Shown one piece after another: positions 33,880 through 45,006 of a stretch of DNA of 64,000 bases. Both the position numbers and the translations under genes were made by a program. Within the stretch, counting starts at the first letter, position 1. Every line of letters begins with the position of its first letter. This DNA is from Wyeomyia smithii (Eukaryota > Arthropoda > Insecta > Diptera > Culicidae): contig NC_073694.1 of NCBI RefSeq assembly GCF_029784165.1, positions 78,827,542 to 78,891,541 on the forward strand, written 5' to 3'. The notes beneath the pieces were generated by a model, which was not told the origin of the DNA, made no database searches, and saw nothing but the letters and a program-made list of their open reading frames with translations.

Positions 33880-34036
33880 AGGCAGCCTATACACCAGAGA
33901 GACGCAGAGACACTACCGTTAAGGCAACTGTCAACATCAAAACGGATAACGGCAATGCAAAATTATACAGCTCGCCCGTTTTGATGTTGGCAGTTTCCTT
34001 AACGGTGAGTGCTTTGTCATTTCTCTAATATACAGG
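33880..34036. mobile_element. Older hairpin MITE, same family as 34103-34268
   Basis: Shares GCCTATACACCAGAGAGACG, CGTTAAGGCAACTGTCAACA and TGCAAAATTATACAGCTC with the next element. The arms have diverged (GGCAGTTTCC; AATATACAGG). Confidence 0.8.
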
Positions 34037-34102
34037 TTCACTAAGGTACAGTACGGGCGTCTCGCTTAGTTCGTAAAGCGATGAGACATCGTCTGGTGCG
34101 CC

Positions 34103-34268
34103 TAGTCAGCCTATACACCAGAGAGACGCCGAGACACTCACCGTTAAGGCAACTGTCAACATCAAAACGGTTAACGGCAATGCAAAATTATACAGCTCTC
34201 CCGTTTTGATGTTGACAGTTGCCTTAACGGTGAGTGTCTCGGCGTCTCTCTGGTGTATAGGCTGACTA
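34103..34268. mobile_element. 166-bp hairpin MITE with perfect 68-bp arms and 8-bp TSD
   Basis: 34103-34170 and 34201-34268 are exact reverse complements with a 30-base loop. GGTGCGCC occurs at 34095-34102 and 34269-34276. Terminus TAGTCAGCC. The 8-bp duplication points to the hAT superfamily (inference). Perfect arms indicate a recent insertion. Confidence 0.92.
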
Positions 34269-34276
34269 GGTGCGCC

Positions 34277-35081
34277 GCAGTCCCATACCTAAAAAAAAGA
34301 AAAGAAACCTCTCGTCGCTTGAGTAAAAAGCTCGTGTACAGGAAATCTGTGTACACGAGAAAGTCTCACGAGCTGTAGCGCACGAGCTGTATCAAGTATG
34401 TACAGTACGGGCGTCTCGCTCAGTTCGTAGTGCGATGAAACATCGCCTTGCGCATCGCAATCCGAACCGAAAGAGAAGCGAAAGAGCAACCTGCAAATTG
34501 CATGTGACCTATCTCGTCTCGTCGCACATACATGGAAATTCTACGAGCGAGAGAAAGATTTCTCTCGTCGCTTGAAATAAAAGCACGTGCACAGGAAGTC
34601 TGAATCGAAGCATTCCTTTCATACTGCAGGTGCTAATTTGGAAGTTGATTCAATTCATTTTTAGAGAAACAAAGTATGGAATTTTTGATTAATATTCTCG
34701 GAATCGTCAAAACTAGTTTTTAGAACTTTTTGGTCTCTCTCGTATGGTGTCATTTCCGTAGTATTGCCCACGCAGAGTATTGTTTAATTCTAAATTGATA
34801 TTTAGTATGACATGCAAAATAAAAACAAACCAGCGTGTGAATACTAATTTATTTCATATGTTTTTGCTATATTTAGTGTGATAAAAGTCTCTTGAAAATA
34901 TTGCCTTAAGCTCGTATCTTTGTATGCATGTAGGTATGGTTTAAATGATTTGGAATGTGCAGGTATGTCTTGACAAACATCATCAAAAATTTTTAAATCT
35001 ATTTTTTCTTTCTTATTGACCACAGTGTTTTCATTTACGACTTCGTAGACTGCAGAGAGAAACTATAACCTTAAAAAATTC
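34277..35081. other. Non-coding; host repeat of the hairpin MITE
   Basis: CAGTACGGGCGTCTCGCTCA...GATGAAACATCG near 34403-34445 repeats 34047-34092, so the MITE sits within a duplicated sequence. No gene seen in the rest. Confidence 0.45.
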
Positions 35082-36391
35082 AAAGAGCACATTTAGAGTA
35101 CACAAGCCAAGTGCATCAAATATACACGCAAAAGTTGAAGTCTTGTACAATCATTGTGTCTTCCCGATTCGCACAAATGTTGCACAGAAGTCGCACAATA
35201 AATGTGTGAAACGCATAACGCAACAGTTGTACTGCGAATACATTGACATAGATTGAAATCAGAATATGTATCATATACCGACACTTTATTTCTCACATCG
35301 AGTGTATTAGTGACTGCTCTTTCTCTCTTGCTCGTAGATTTTCCATGTACGTGCGACATATAATTTGCAGGTTGCTCTTTCGCTTCTTTTTCGGTTCGGG
35401 TTGCGTCGCTTTACGAAATGAGCGAGACACCCGTGCTGTACATACTAGATGCCATTGTTGTTAGTCTCACTCATACTGTCGATGCGTGCTTGCTGCTATT
35501 CAGAGGAATGCATGAAGAAGACAAAGTATCTCGAAAGCGTGTGTGCAAAAGACTTGAAAAGCGTAGCATATGTCTCGTCCTCAAGCACAAAGGAGGAGAA
35601 AGGTTTTGCTTCTCGCTCGCTTTGCAATGCTGCTTGATATCAGTTGAAACTGTTTAGGTGTAGTGGTTTGGAGCTGCCAAATACATTGGAGAAACGCTAG
35701 AGCATTAATTGCGTTATGCCCAACACGCAATCATTGTACTGGTTTCGAATTACATCAACAATTGCGCTAAAAACGCACAATTTTGTACTGGTTTCGCACC
35801 ATCCAACTTTTGCGTGTACGAGATGTTTGTATCCTCTCATCAACAGGAATTCAAAACTTTGTTCAAAGAACAAAGTTTTGATTTACAAACAAATTTTTAG
35901 ACCAATGCTTTATGCTGTACCGATCTGGTCAAGTTGCTGTTCAACAAGGAAGAAAACGCTCCAAAGGATTCGGAATAAAATTCTGAAAATGATTTTGAAG
36001 CGTCCTTCTTGGTTTGGTGCACTCGAATTACATAGACTTACTGGTGTTGAACCATTAGAAGCTATGTCAAATAAAATTATTAACAATTTTCGACAAAAAT
36101 CGTTGCAATCCTCAATTGCTACGATAAGCTCTCTTTATAGCCAATAAGTTAGCATTTAAGTTAGTTGTAAGTTTACTTTCCTTTCTTGACAAGTAGGTTC
36201 AAATCCCTACGCATGATAAGTCCTAATTGCGAAAGCAAACAAATCACTACAATTAAAATTACAAATTAATAACAGTGTTGAGAAGTCACCATTTGTGATT
36301 GGACACACATATTCATTACTTACTAATATTTATCATAAATACTTAAGCTACTAACAAATCCCCCCCTTAAAAACAAAAATAACCTTCAAAA
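35082..36391 (+). pseudogene. Second Jockey LINE copy, 3' part, split by a MITE
   Basis: 5'-truncated copy of the same family as 31-5753. The segment 35082-35124 (CAAAGAGCACATTTAGAGTA) resumes at 35817 as ACGAGATGTTTGTATCCTCT. It then encodes the RT C-terminal tail: YKQIFRPMLYAVPIWSSCCS, LQRIRNKILKMILKRPSWFG, LHRLTGVEPLEAMSNKII to a stop at 36147, followed by the 3' UTR to about 36391. In this tail the TGA seen near 560 of the first copy is absent, so the tail itself is open. No catalytic domain. Confidence 0.9.
35125..35816. mobile_element. 692-bp MITE inserted at a TA in the LINE
   Basis: Termini CACGCAAAAGTTG and CAACTTTTGCGTG are a perfect 13-bp inverted pair, flanked by TA at 35123-35124 and 35817-35818. 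Excising it with one TA rejoins the LINE exactly (AAATA-TA-CGAGATG). Internal CTCGC-rich sequence resembles 34290-34570. Tc1/mariner-like non-autonomous element by its TA duplication. Confidence 0.92.
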
Positions 36392-36796
36392 AATTTTACC
36401 ATTACCGCCGCGGTCTAGATGCTTAGGGTTAAGCCCAGTGCCCAGTGCCGCCTTTAGACGGTCTTCAGTTGAACCTCTAAAAAGCTTCAACTTGAAAAAA
36501 GTTTATAAAGCTTCATAGTGATTTTTTCGAAGTCCGTCTAAAAACTAATTTGGGCACTAGAGGGTTAATAACAATTTCCATTCATATTATTTACCAGGAA
36601 ATATTATAAAAATTATTATAATTTCTAATTTATATTAATTGTTCTCAATGTAAGTTTTTTTACCTAGAGTTTGCTATAAATGTAATTGAAGAAATTGAAG
36701 CCAAAATTTACCAATTGCACTTATAAACCAGGGTTCATGATAATCAACTATCTCGATAAACAAACAGATGAGTGGTTGATTAAGACTGTTCCTACC
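36392..36796. other. Spacer before the exon-like frame
   Basis: No gene. Could contain an intron of the exon at 36797. Confidence 0.4.
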
Positions 36797-36922
36797 TTAG
36801 TTCTTTGACAGTACGGAGCTTGTGGCTGTTGATGAAAGCAACATTCCAAAGAAAGATATTCTTGTCGTTATATTTCCAAAAAGCCCTCAATATGATTACA
36901 ACACTATCAAAGCGTTTATTGA
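36797..36922 (+). CDS. Candidate host terminal exon, 5' part (split by insertion)
   Basis: After an acceptor-like TTCTTTGACAG (to about 36812) the frame reads TELVAVDESNIPKKDILVVI, then FPKSPQYDYNTIKAFIE up to 36922. If the 10.7-kb block between the two copies of a 21-bp repeat is ignored, the frame continues at 47613 as SQNTEH and a stop, and AATAAA follows near 47772. Composition is that of a normal globular protein with an alternating hydrophobic ILVVIF strand. Family not recognised. It could instead belong to an old mobile element. Confidence 0.45.
36902..36922. repeat. 21-bp direct repeat, left copy
   Basis: Begins CACTATCAAAGCG and ends TTTATTGA. Identical to 47592-47612 and interpreted as the target-site duplication of a LINE-like insertion. 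Confidence 0.8.
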
Positions 36923-37053
36923 GCTTGAGCTTGATTGATCACCACCGGTTGCCACTACGTTACTGGCCAGGATCGATTGGAGTTGTAAATCGAATTTAGT
37001 GATTCCTGCTTGGGATTTAGCTTTTCGATGTGCATCTCCAATAACCCCTGCAT

Positions 37054-37671
37054 CAATCAAAGAAATAGTTATCGGTTTCCGTTATACTCTACTAAATTTT
37101 TTGGAAATAAATATTGAAATTCAGTCCGCAAATATATATTTCGACTGTGACGTACAGTCTTCCTCAGTGCTTATGTGGACTGGTAAAGAGCAAAGCGTAA
37201 ATCCTGTTTTTTTTATTTGTAGTAGGTAAAAATGAAAATTTAGCACCCTTAATTGGAGTTAGGTAGGGAACTATGCGGTCGATTGTTTACCGTACCATGT
37301 CTGGGGTTTTTGGGAAGCAGATTGAATAGCCATGAGGGGTGATTACCTGCGTCTTTATTGAGAAGCGTGCATGAGTGTTGTTTATAAATTTCAAAACTTT
37401 CAGCTACGTCTAATTTCCATAAATTATTAACGGGGCGGAGGAGGTGAATGTTATCCGAAGTTAGTGGATGTTCCTCGTTAAAAATATGTTCAGCCACTTT
37501 TGATTTGAAATGGTGTGGTGGGGCATTTGTTGAAACTTTACTTGCTTTGGTCACTTCTGCGAAATGTTCTTTGAAACGTATCCCTAGGTTGCGTTTAGTT
37601 TGTCCAATGTCCATGTCACAGTGACTGCATGCAATTTTATAAATTCCAGCTTTGTTCAGGGTATCAATAGG
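37054..37671 (-). pseudogene. Inverted partial Penelope copy (GIY-YIG end and 3' UTR)
   Basis: Nearly identical in reverse complement to 39340-39947. It includes the endonuclease stretch IGQTKRNLGIRFKEHFAEVT through NPRHGTVNNRPH and the 3' UTR. It ends upstream near CMQSLXHG, before the RT. Confidence 0.9.
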
Positions 37672-37929
37672 GTGAATACTGTATATGCGAAATATCCTAA
37701 CATTCGAATGTGAATCGTTTTCTAAAGATTCGTTTATCTCGCGAACTACCTCATCATACCCTCAATACTTACAATAATAATTGTGATATGATACCTACTG
37801 AATTTATAAACTTGAAAACTCTCATGCATACAAAGCGTAACCGATGAGGATTATTATGTTTTGGCAAACGTTTGCACAGTTTTTCATTCATCTATCAAGA
37901 ATCTAATCTAACTCGAATAGTTGCTCATT
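37672..37929 (+). repeat. 258-bp filler at the Penelope head-to-head junction
   Basis: Matches 46151-46408 over 258 bp with three substitutions (for example ACATTCGAATG/ACATCCGAATG). Both start GTGAATACTGTATATGCG and end GAATAGTTGCTCATT. Confidence 0.92.
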
Positions 37930-37959
37930 GAATGTTATCCGAAGTTAGTGGATGTTCCT

Positions 37960-39068
37960 ACCACGTCATGAAAATTCGTCTGATTTAAAGACAGTTGAGG
38001 AATTACGTAAACAACCTATTTTCTATTTGAAGGCAGATAAGGGGAGCAAAACCGTCATCATGGACAAGTCTGACCATGATGAACAAATAACCCAAAAAAT
38101 TGATAAAGGTCCATATTGGCAACTGCGACTTAATCCTCTTGCTGATATGGTAAAACGTGTAGAAAATACAATAAAAGAATGCAAACCCGTTTTGGGTAAT
38201 GCGTCACAAAATCTTCGTGTTTCAAATCCAGTTCTTCCAAGAATAAAGGGTCTCCCCAAAATTCACAAACCTGGAAATGAAATGAGAGAAATTATCTCAG
38301 CGGTAGGGGCTCCCACAGAAAAATTGGCTAAATGGCTGGTAAAAGAATTTCGAGCCATGCCCCATAAATTTCCAAGTCGATCAGTAAAGAGCAGGATCAG
38401 TTGGAAATTTAAGATCCTCGGGTAACATCCAATCTGATGAGATAATGGTTTCATTTGACGTTACGGCCTTATTTCCTAGCGTTCCAGTGAATGAAACCCT
38501 AAACCTTTTAGAGGACTGGCTTCTTTCCCAATATTTTGATAATACTTGGAAAAAGAAAGTTGACAGTTTGTTGAAACTTTCACGCCTTTGCATGAAAAAA
38601 AACTACTTCACATTTCGTGGTAAATTTTACAAACAGACTAAAGGGGCACCAATCGGGAATCCTCTTTCTCCCTTTCTATGTGAGCTCTTCATGGCAAATA
38701 TAGAAAGTACATTAGAGAAGAGGAACATCTTACCGATTCGATGGTGGAGGTATGTGGATGATATTTTTTGTATTTTGAAAAGGGCGGATCTTGAAACTTT
38801 TTTCATATCCCTTAATAATACCCATAAAAATATAAACTTCACGATTGAAAAAGAACTTAACAACAGACTCCCTTTCTTGGACGTCGTTGTAGTCAGAAAG
38901 TCTACGGACTTGGAATTTGAAATTTATCGGAAACCCACGAATACAAAACGGGTAATACCTAACACTTCAAACCATCCCTTCCAGCATAAAATGGCATCCT
39001 TCCATCATATGATCCACCGCATGGAAACTTTACCTCTAAGTGAAGTAGCCAATGAAAAGGAACTGTAA
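37960..39068 (+). pseudogene. Penelope-like reverse transcriptase, one frameshift
   Basis: Copies element RNA at the target; telomerase-related RT. The N-terminal part shows FYLKADKGSKTVIMDKSDHD and GLPKIHKPGNEMREIISAVG (the PKIHKP block typical of Penelope-like RTs). After a frame change near 38390-38430 it continues VSFDVTALFPSVPVNETL (first catalytic Asp), KQTKGAPIGNPLSPFLCELF, RWWRYVDDIFCILKR (catalytic YVDD intact) and LNNRLPFLDVVVVR. A TAA follows EKEL at 39066-39068, where related frames would continue (YIFEIAKLNGYN is still readable after it). Confidence 0.92.
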
Positions 39069-39258
39069 TATATTTTCGAAATTGCTAAACTTAATGGCTA
39101 CAATGAAAGTATCATTCAAGCCATTGTTGATAAAAAGAAGCGTGCTCAAATTCGGAAATCTTTTACAACACTCAACCCAATAACAGAAGATCTGAAAAGG
39201 GTAGCCGTTGAATATGACGTTAACTTGACACGCCCACTTCGTTCAAAATTTAGAAAAT

Positions 39259-39753
39259 TTGGGATGGATATTGTCTACACTAGTAGAAATACCCAAATCA
39301 AAACATAAATTAGGGTCTACCAAAGACCCTATTGATACCCTGAACAAAGCTGGAATTTATAAAATTGCATGCAGTCACTGTGACATGGTTTACATTGGAC
39401 AAACTAAACGCAACCTAGGGATACGTTTCAAAGAACATTTCGCAGAAGTGACCAAAGCAAGTAAAGTTTCAACAAATGCCCCACCACACCATTTCAAATC
39501 AAAAGTGGCTGAACATATTTTTAACGAGGAACATCCACTAACTTCGGATAACATTCACCTCCTCCACCCCGTTAATAATTTATGGAAATTAGACGTAGCT
39601 GAAAGTTTAGAAATTTATAAACAACACTCATGCACGCTTCTCAATAAAGACGCAGGTAATCACCCCTCATGGCTATTCAATCTGCTTCCCAAAAACCCCA
39701 GACATGGTACGGTAAACAATCGACCGCATAATTCCCTACCTAACTCCAATTAA
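39259..39753 (+). pseudogene. GIY-YIG endonuclease domain of the Penelope-like element
   Basis: Nicks DNA to prime insertion. The GIY motif is AGIYKIACSHC and the YIG motif MVYIGQTKRN, followed by the conserved Arg in LGIRFKEH and a downstream AEHIFNEEHPL block. The CxxC preceding the YIG (CSHC) is the zinc-binding-like spacing seen in this family. The open frame here starts in a shifted phase: an extra A near 39305 separates it from the upstream linker. The stop at 39753 is followed by the 3' UTR. Confidence 0.92.
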
Positions 39754-40000
39754 GGGTGCTAAATTTTCATTTTTACCTACTACAAATAAAAAAACAGGAT
39801 TTACGCTTTGCTCTTTACCAGTCCACATAAGCACTGAGGAAGACTGTACGTCACAGTCGAAATATATATTTGCGGACTGAATTTCAATATTTATTTCCAA
39901 AAAATTTAGTAGAGTATAACGGAAACCGATAACTATTTCTTTGATTGATCTCAATCACTCTGCTAAGACGCTCGTTATAGATTTTCTAGAACCCCTGCAT

Positions 40001-40232
40001 GCTGATCAGTACCGACGCCTGCCGGTCCAGAACGTAGATCAAAGGAAGGAAGGAAAGGGGTGTTAGTTCGATACTTGTTGTTACTAGAGGCCGGATATAC
40101 TCCTGCACACTCCACAAGCACCACGGGTATAGGAATTTTGTGTTAGTTGTTTGTCGCGTTTCTTCTCTACATACGATAAAACTCTTAGCGGTATTTATGG
40201 GCACTCGTCCACTAAGATACTTTTCGCGAACC
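40001..40232. other. Remnant of the outer 10.7-kb insertion
   Basis: Continues the sequence interrupted by the Penelope element. Contains CAGTACCGACGCCTGCCGGT. No domain recognisable. Confidence 0.4.
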
Positions 40233-40590
40233 TATCTTCTATATTTTTTGAAGTAGAATACTTCTCTCAGGAAGTTCGGCTACATAGGGATGTGAAATGA
40301 AAATCTAAAACCGAAAAAAGTGAAAAATATGTCCAATTTCAAATGCTAATAAACCGATTAGTATTCGATGGATTTCCTTCGTTCTTGCAGCAATAGATTG
40401 GAAAATCTTCTAAGATTCTTCCCAAAATAAGATAATTGTAATTTTATTATTCACACTATTGTACTATTGAAAATAGTCAAGCCTTGTCAAAACGAAAATT
40501 TCGACCCCTGATTGGTCGTTATATGCTTGCTTCCCAAGCACGGTCGACAGAATCATATACCTTGCAATTGAAAACATGCTATTTGGCCTA
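40233..40590 (+). promoter_or_regulatory. Promoter-like module A1 (CCAAT + TATA)
   Basis: Starts GAAGTAGAATACTTCTCTCA and ends at GGCCTATATAAGAGCC. An inverted CCAAT (ATTGGTCG, about 40511) lies ~78 bases upstream of the TATA box (40590-40597). The same ~360-bp module occurs at 45007-45362 and 48604-48963. That makes it a conserved pol II-type promoter attached to different downstream sequences. Confidence 0.7.
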
Positions 40591-43500
40591 TATAAGAGCC
40601 TGTTTCAGCCGGAGCCGCTCATAATAGTTCTGAACAGCGACGACAGCAGTCCTCCCTTAGCAGCAGTGGGTACCATCGATAGCGGAAGCGGCCACAACTG
40701 TGGCTTGGCTGTGGATAGGCCAGCGTATAGCGGCCACAACTGTGGCATAGCGTAGCATCAGACAGCGACAACAGCAGTCGTCCTTCCTCAGCAGCAGCAC
40801 TAGCCCTGTGGTTGGTCACCACGTCTCAGGAGCAGCGCGGTTTTTCTCAGCGTGTGTCGCCAGACAGCCATTATTCCCCCCGTGTTGGGGCAGCATAATG
40901 ATTGCCATCAGGAAATCCAGTTTCGGAAATCAAAATGCCTTTTTGAAGGCAAATAAACAAGTCATTGAAAGTTAATAATTTTTGTCAACGCAAGCAAGCA
41001 TTCTGTGTTGCATCCCAGCAATTTAAATTTGTCGCACCCGTTTAATTTACTGAATGTGAAATAGCTTCCACAGTGCATGTTGTCCGTGTATCTTATTTCC
41101 CCCAATGTTAGGGCAGCTCAAAGGTTGTAATTAGCAACCGATTTTGAACCACACCATGCTTTTTTCAAGGCAAATAAAAAATAATTGAAGGTTAATAATT
41201 TTCTGGCATCAACACAAGCAGACATTCTGTGCGGGATGCAATCAAATTCTGTTGTAGTTGTCTAATTTTTACTTTCACTTTATTTAGTAAACCCCCCACT
41301 GTAGGGGCAGCGCAAAGGCTGCGATCAGCATAACCGACATTGAATAATAAATTTCCCTGTTAGTACGCCTTCACAAAAGCAGTTAGTCCGACTATGCAGA
41401 GCTAATATGAAGTCGATTCAATCAATCAGCATAAACAGAATTTCGTCATCTCCCAGCTGCCAAGTTGCAACATGATGCAACACGCAACAGCGAGCAAACG
41501 AAATCGCTTGATGTTACAAACCGCAATAAGATACGGGTTAAAACCGTTGCGTGTGTGAGAGCACCATCGGTGTTTATTCGCTGGATACACTATCTCTATA
41601 CTGTCTACTGAACGCAATAATCTGCTTACATGCGACACGGGGACGGGAACATTTTCTTCAACCAAGCTGCACAACACGACACAAAACATGTTATTTTGTT
41701 GCTTCAATGAGAGTGCTATCGGTCCGGCTCGACAAGAAATCATTTTTGTGCATCCGTGCTACGAAACTGAGGAAAAACTTTAGAAACTGAAAAAAGAGGT
41801 GGAGCTTATCAAATGATCGCTATATCATTCCACCACGTACGTGAAATAATTCATTCCTATTTTCATCCCTATATAAGAGCCTGTTTTAGTCCAAGCCGCT
41901 CATAACAGTTCTGAACAGCGACGACAGCAGTCCTCCCTTAGCAGCAGTGGGTACCATCGATAGCGGAAGCGGCCACAACTGTGGCTTGGCTGTGGATAGG
42001 CCAGCGTATAGCGGCCACAACTGTGGCATAGCGTAGCATCAGACAGCGACAACAGCAGTCGTCCTTCCTCAGCAGCAGCACTAGCCCTGTGGTTGGTCAC
42101 CACGTCTCAGGAGCAGCGCGGTTTTTCTCAGCGTGTGTCGCCAGACAGCCATTATTCCCCCCGTGTTGGGGCAGCATAATGATTGCCATCAGGAAATCCA
42201 GTTTCGGAAATCAAAATGCCTTTTTGAAGGCAAATAAACAAGTCATTGAAAGTTAATAATTTTTGTCAACGCAAGCAAGCATTCTGTGTTGCATCCCAGC
42301 AATTTAAATTTGTCGCACCCGTTTAATTTACTGAATGTGAAATAGCTTCCACAGTGCATGTTGTCCGTGTATCTTATTTCCCCCAATGTTAGGGCAGCTC
42401 AAAGGTTGTAATTAGCAACCGATTTTGAGCCACACCATGCTTTTTTCAAGGCAAATAAAAAATAATTGAAGGTTAATAATTTTCTGGCATCAACACAAGC
42501 AGACATTCTGTGCGGGATGCAATCAAATTCTGTTGTAGTTGTCTAATTTTTACTTTCACTTTATTTAGTAAACCCCCCACTGTAGGGGCAGCGCAAAGGC
42601 TGCGATCAGCATAACCGACATTGAATAATAAATTTCCCTGTTAGTACGCCTTCACAAAAGCAGTTAGTCCGACTATGCAGAGCTAATATGAAGTCGATTC
42701 AATCAATCAGCATAAACAGAATTTCGTCATCTCCCAGCTGCCAAGTTGCAACATGATGCAACACGCAACAGCGAGCAAACGAAATCGCTTGATGTTACAA
42801 ACCGCAATAAGATACGGGTTAAAACCGTTGCGTGTGTGAGAGCACCATCGGTGTTTATTCGCTGGATACACTATCTCTATACTGTCTACTGAACGCAATA
42901 ATCTGCTTACATGCGACACGGGGACGGGAACATTTTCTTCAACCAAGCTGCACAACACGACACAAAACATGTTATTTTGTTGCTTCAATGAGAGTGCTAT
43001 CGGTCCGGCTCGACAAGAAATCATTTTTGTGCATCCGTGCTACGAAACTGAGGAAAAACTTTAGAAACTGAAAAAAGAGGTGGAGCTTATCAAATGATCG
43101 CTATATCATTCCACCACGTACGTGAAATAATTCATTCCTATTTTCATCCCTATATAAGAGCCTGTTTTAGTCCAAGCCGCTCATAACAGTTCTGAACAGC
43201 GACGACAGCAGTCCTCCCTTAGCAGCAGTGGGTACCATCGATAGCGGAAGCGGCCACAACTGTGGCTTGGCTGTGGATAGGCCAGCGTATAGCGGCCACA
43301 ACTGTGGCATAGCGTAGCATCAGACAGCGACAACAGCAGTCGTCCTTCCTCAGCAGCAGCACTAGCCCTGTGATTGGTCACCACGTCTCAGGAGCAGCGC
43401 GGTTTTTCTCAGCGTGTGTCGCCAGACAGCCATTATTCCCCCCGTGTTGGGGCAGCATAATGATTGCCATCAGGAAATCCAGTTTCGGAAATCAAAATGC

Positions 43501-45006
43501 CTTTTTGAAGGCAAATAAACAAGTCATTGAAAGTTAATAATTTTTGTCAACGCAAGCAAGCATTCTGTGTTGCATCCTAGCAATTTAAATTTGTCGCACC
43601 CGTTTAATTTACTGAATGTGAAATAGCTTCCACAGTGCATGTTGTCCGTGTATCTTATTTCCCCCAATGTTAGGGCAGCTCAAAGGTTGTAATTAGCAAC
43701 CGATTTTGAACCACACCATGCTTTTTTCAAGGCAAATAAAAAATAATTGAAGGTTAATAATTTTCTGGCATCAACACAAGCAGACATTCTGTGCGGGATG
43801 CAATCAAATTCTGTTGTAGTTGTCTAATTTTTACTTTCACTTTATTTAGTAAACCCCCCACTGTAGGGGCAGCGCAAAGGCTGCGATCAGCATAACCGAC
43901 ATTGAATAATAAATTTCCCTGTTAGTACGCCTTCACAAAAGCAGTTAGTCCGACTATGCAGAGCTAATATGAAGTCGATTCAATCAATCAGCATAAACAG
44001 AATTTCGTCATCTCCCAGCTGCCAAGTTGCAACATGATGCAACACGCAACAGCGAGCAAACGAAATCGCTTGATGTTACAAACCGCAATAAGATACGGGT
44101 TAAAACCGTTGCGTGTGTGAGAGCACCATCGGTGTTTATTCGCTGGATACACTATCTCTATACTGTCTACTGAACGCAATAATCTGCTTACATGCGACAC
44201 GGGGACGGGAACATTTTCTTCAACCAAGCTGCACAACACGACACAAAACATGTTATTTTGTTGCTTCAATGAGAGTGCTATCGGTCCGGCTCGACAAGAA
44301 ATCATTTTTGTGCATCCGTGCTACGAAACTGAGGAAAAACTTTAGAAACTGAAAAAAGAGGTGGAGCTTATCAAATGATCGCTATATCATTCCACCACGT
44401 ACGTGAAATAATTCATTCCTATTTTCATCCCTATATAAGAGCCTGTTTTAGTCCAAGCCGCTCATAACAGTTCTGAACAGCGACGACAGCAGTCCTCCCT
44501 TAGCAGCAGTGGGTACCATCGATAGCGGAAGCGGCCACAACTGTGGCTTGGCTGTGGATAGGCCAGCGTATAGCGGCCACAACTGTGGCATAGCGTAGCA
44601 TCAGACAGCGACAACAGCAGTCGTCCTTCCTCAGCAGCAGCACTAGCCCTGTGGTTGGTCACCACGTCTCAGGAGCAGCGCGGTTTTTCTCAGCGTGTGT
44701 CGCCAGACAGCCATTATTCCCCCCGTGTTGGGGCAGCATGATGATTGCCATCAGGAAATCCAGTTTCGGAAATCAAAATGCCTTTTTGAAGGCAAATAAA
44801 CAAGTCATTGAAAGTTAATAATTTTTGTCAACGCAAGCAAGCATTCTGTGTTGCATCCTAGCAATTTAAATTTGTCGCACCCGTTTAATTTACTGAATGT
44901 GAAATAGCTTCCACAGTGCATGTTGTCCGTGTATCTTAATTCCCCCAATGTTAGGGCAGCTCAAAGGTTGTAATTAGCAACCGATTTTGAACCACACCAT
45001 GCTTTT
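40589..45006 (+). repeat. Tandem array of 1281-bp units (3.45 copies)
   Basis: Units start at 40589, 41870, 43151 and 44432. The last stops after ~575 bp at CCATGCTTTTT. Units differ by only a handful of bases (for example GATTTTGAACC/GAGCC at 41147/42427, CATCCCAGC versus CATCCTAGC in units 3-4). Each unit begins at a TATATAAGAGCCTG box, contains CCACAACTGTGG twice (in GCGGCCACAACTGTGGC), and carries three diverged sub-repeats (about 40873, 41096 and 41283) beginning with a C-run such as TTCCCCCCGTGTTGGGGCAG. The array is thus a higher-order repeat. The frames found in it (minus, 67 and 105 codons; plus, 79 codons) recur only because the DNA does. Confidence 0.97.
41868..41885 (+). promoter_or_regulatory. 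TATA-like box at the internal unit start
   Basis: CCCTATATAAGAGCCTG recurs at 43149 and 44430. The upstream sequence (TTCATTCCTATTTTCAT) differs from module A1, so internal units have lost or replaced the CCAAT part. Confidence 0.55.

Larger units (their letters stand above)
37054..39989 (+). mobile_element. Penelope-like element, head-to-head with a partial copy
   Basis: A plus-strand copy (37960-39989) encodes RT and a C-terminal GIY-YIG endonuclease, the defining Penelope-like arrangement. To its left is an inverted copy of the 3' third (37054-37671). AACCCCTGCAT at 37043-37053 and 39990-40000 forms an 11-bp flanking duplication. The junction contains 258 bp of unrelated DNA (37672-37929) and a 31-bp direct copy of part of the inverted piece. 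The reading frame has three breaks. Confidence 0.88.

Noticed and set aside
37043..37053. AACCCCTGCAT as chance repeat
   Set aside because: Considered, but its exact position at both outer edges of the Penelope block makes a target duplication the better reading.
40619..44665. Repeated 67-, 105- and 79-codon frames in the 1281-bp array
   Set aside because: They overlap on both strands, lack motifs, and recur only because the DNA is tandemly repeated. No sign of selection for coding is visible.
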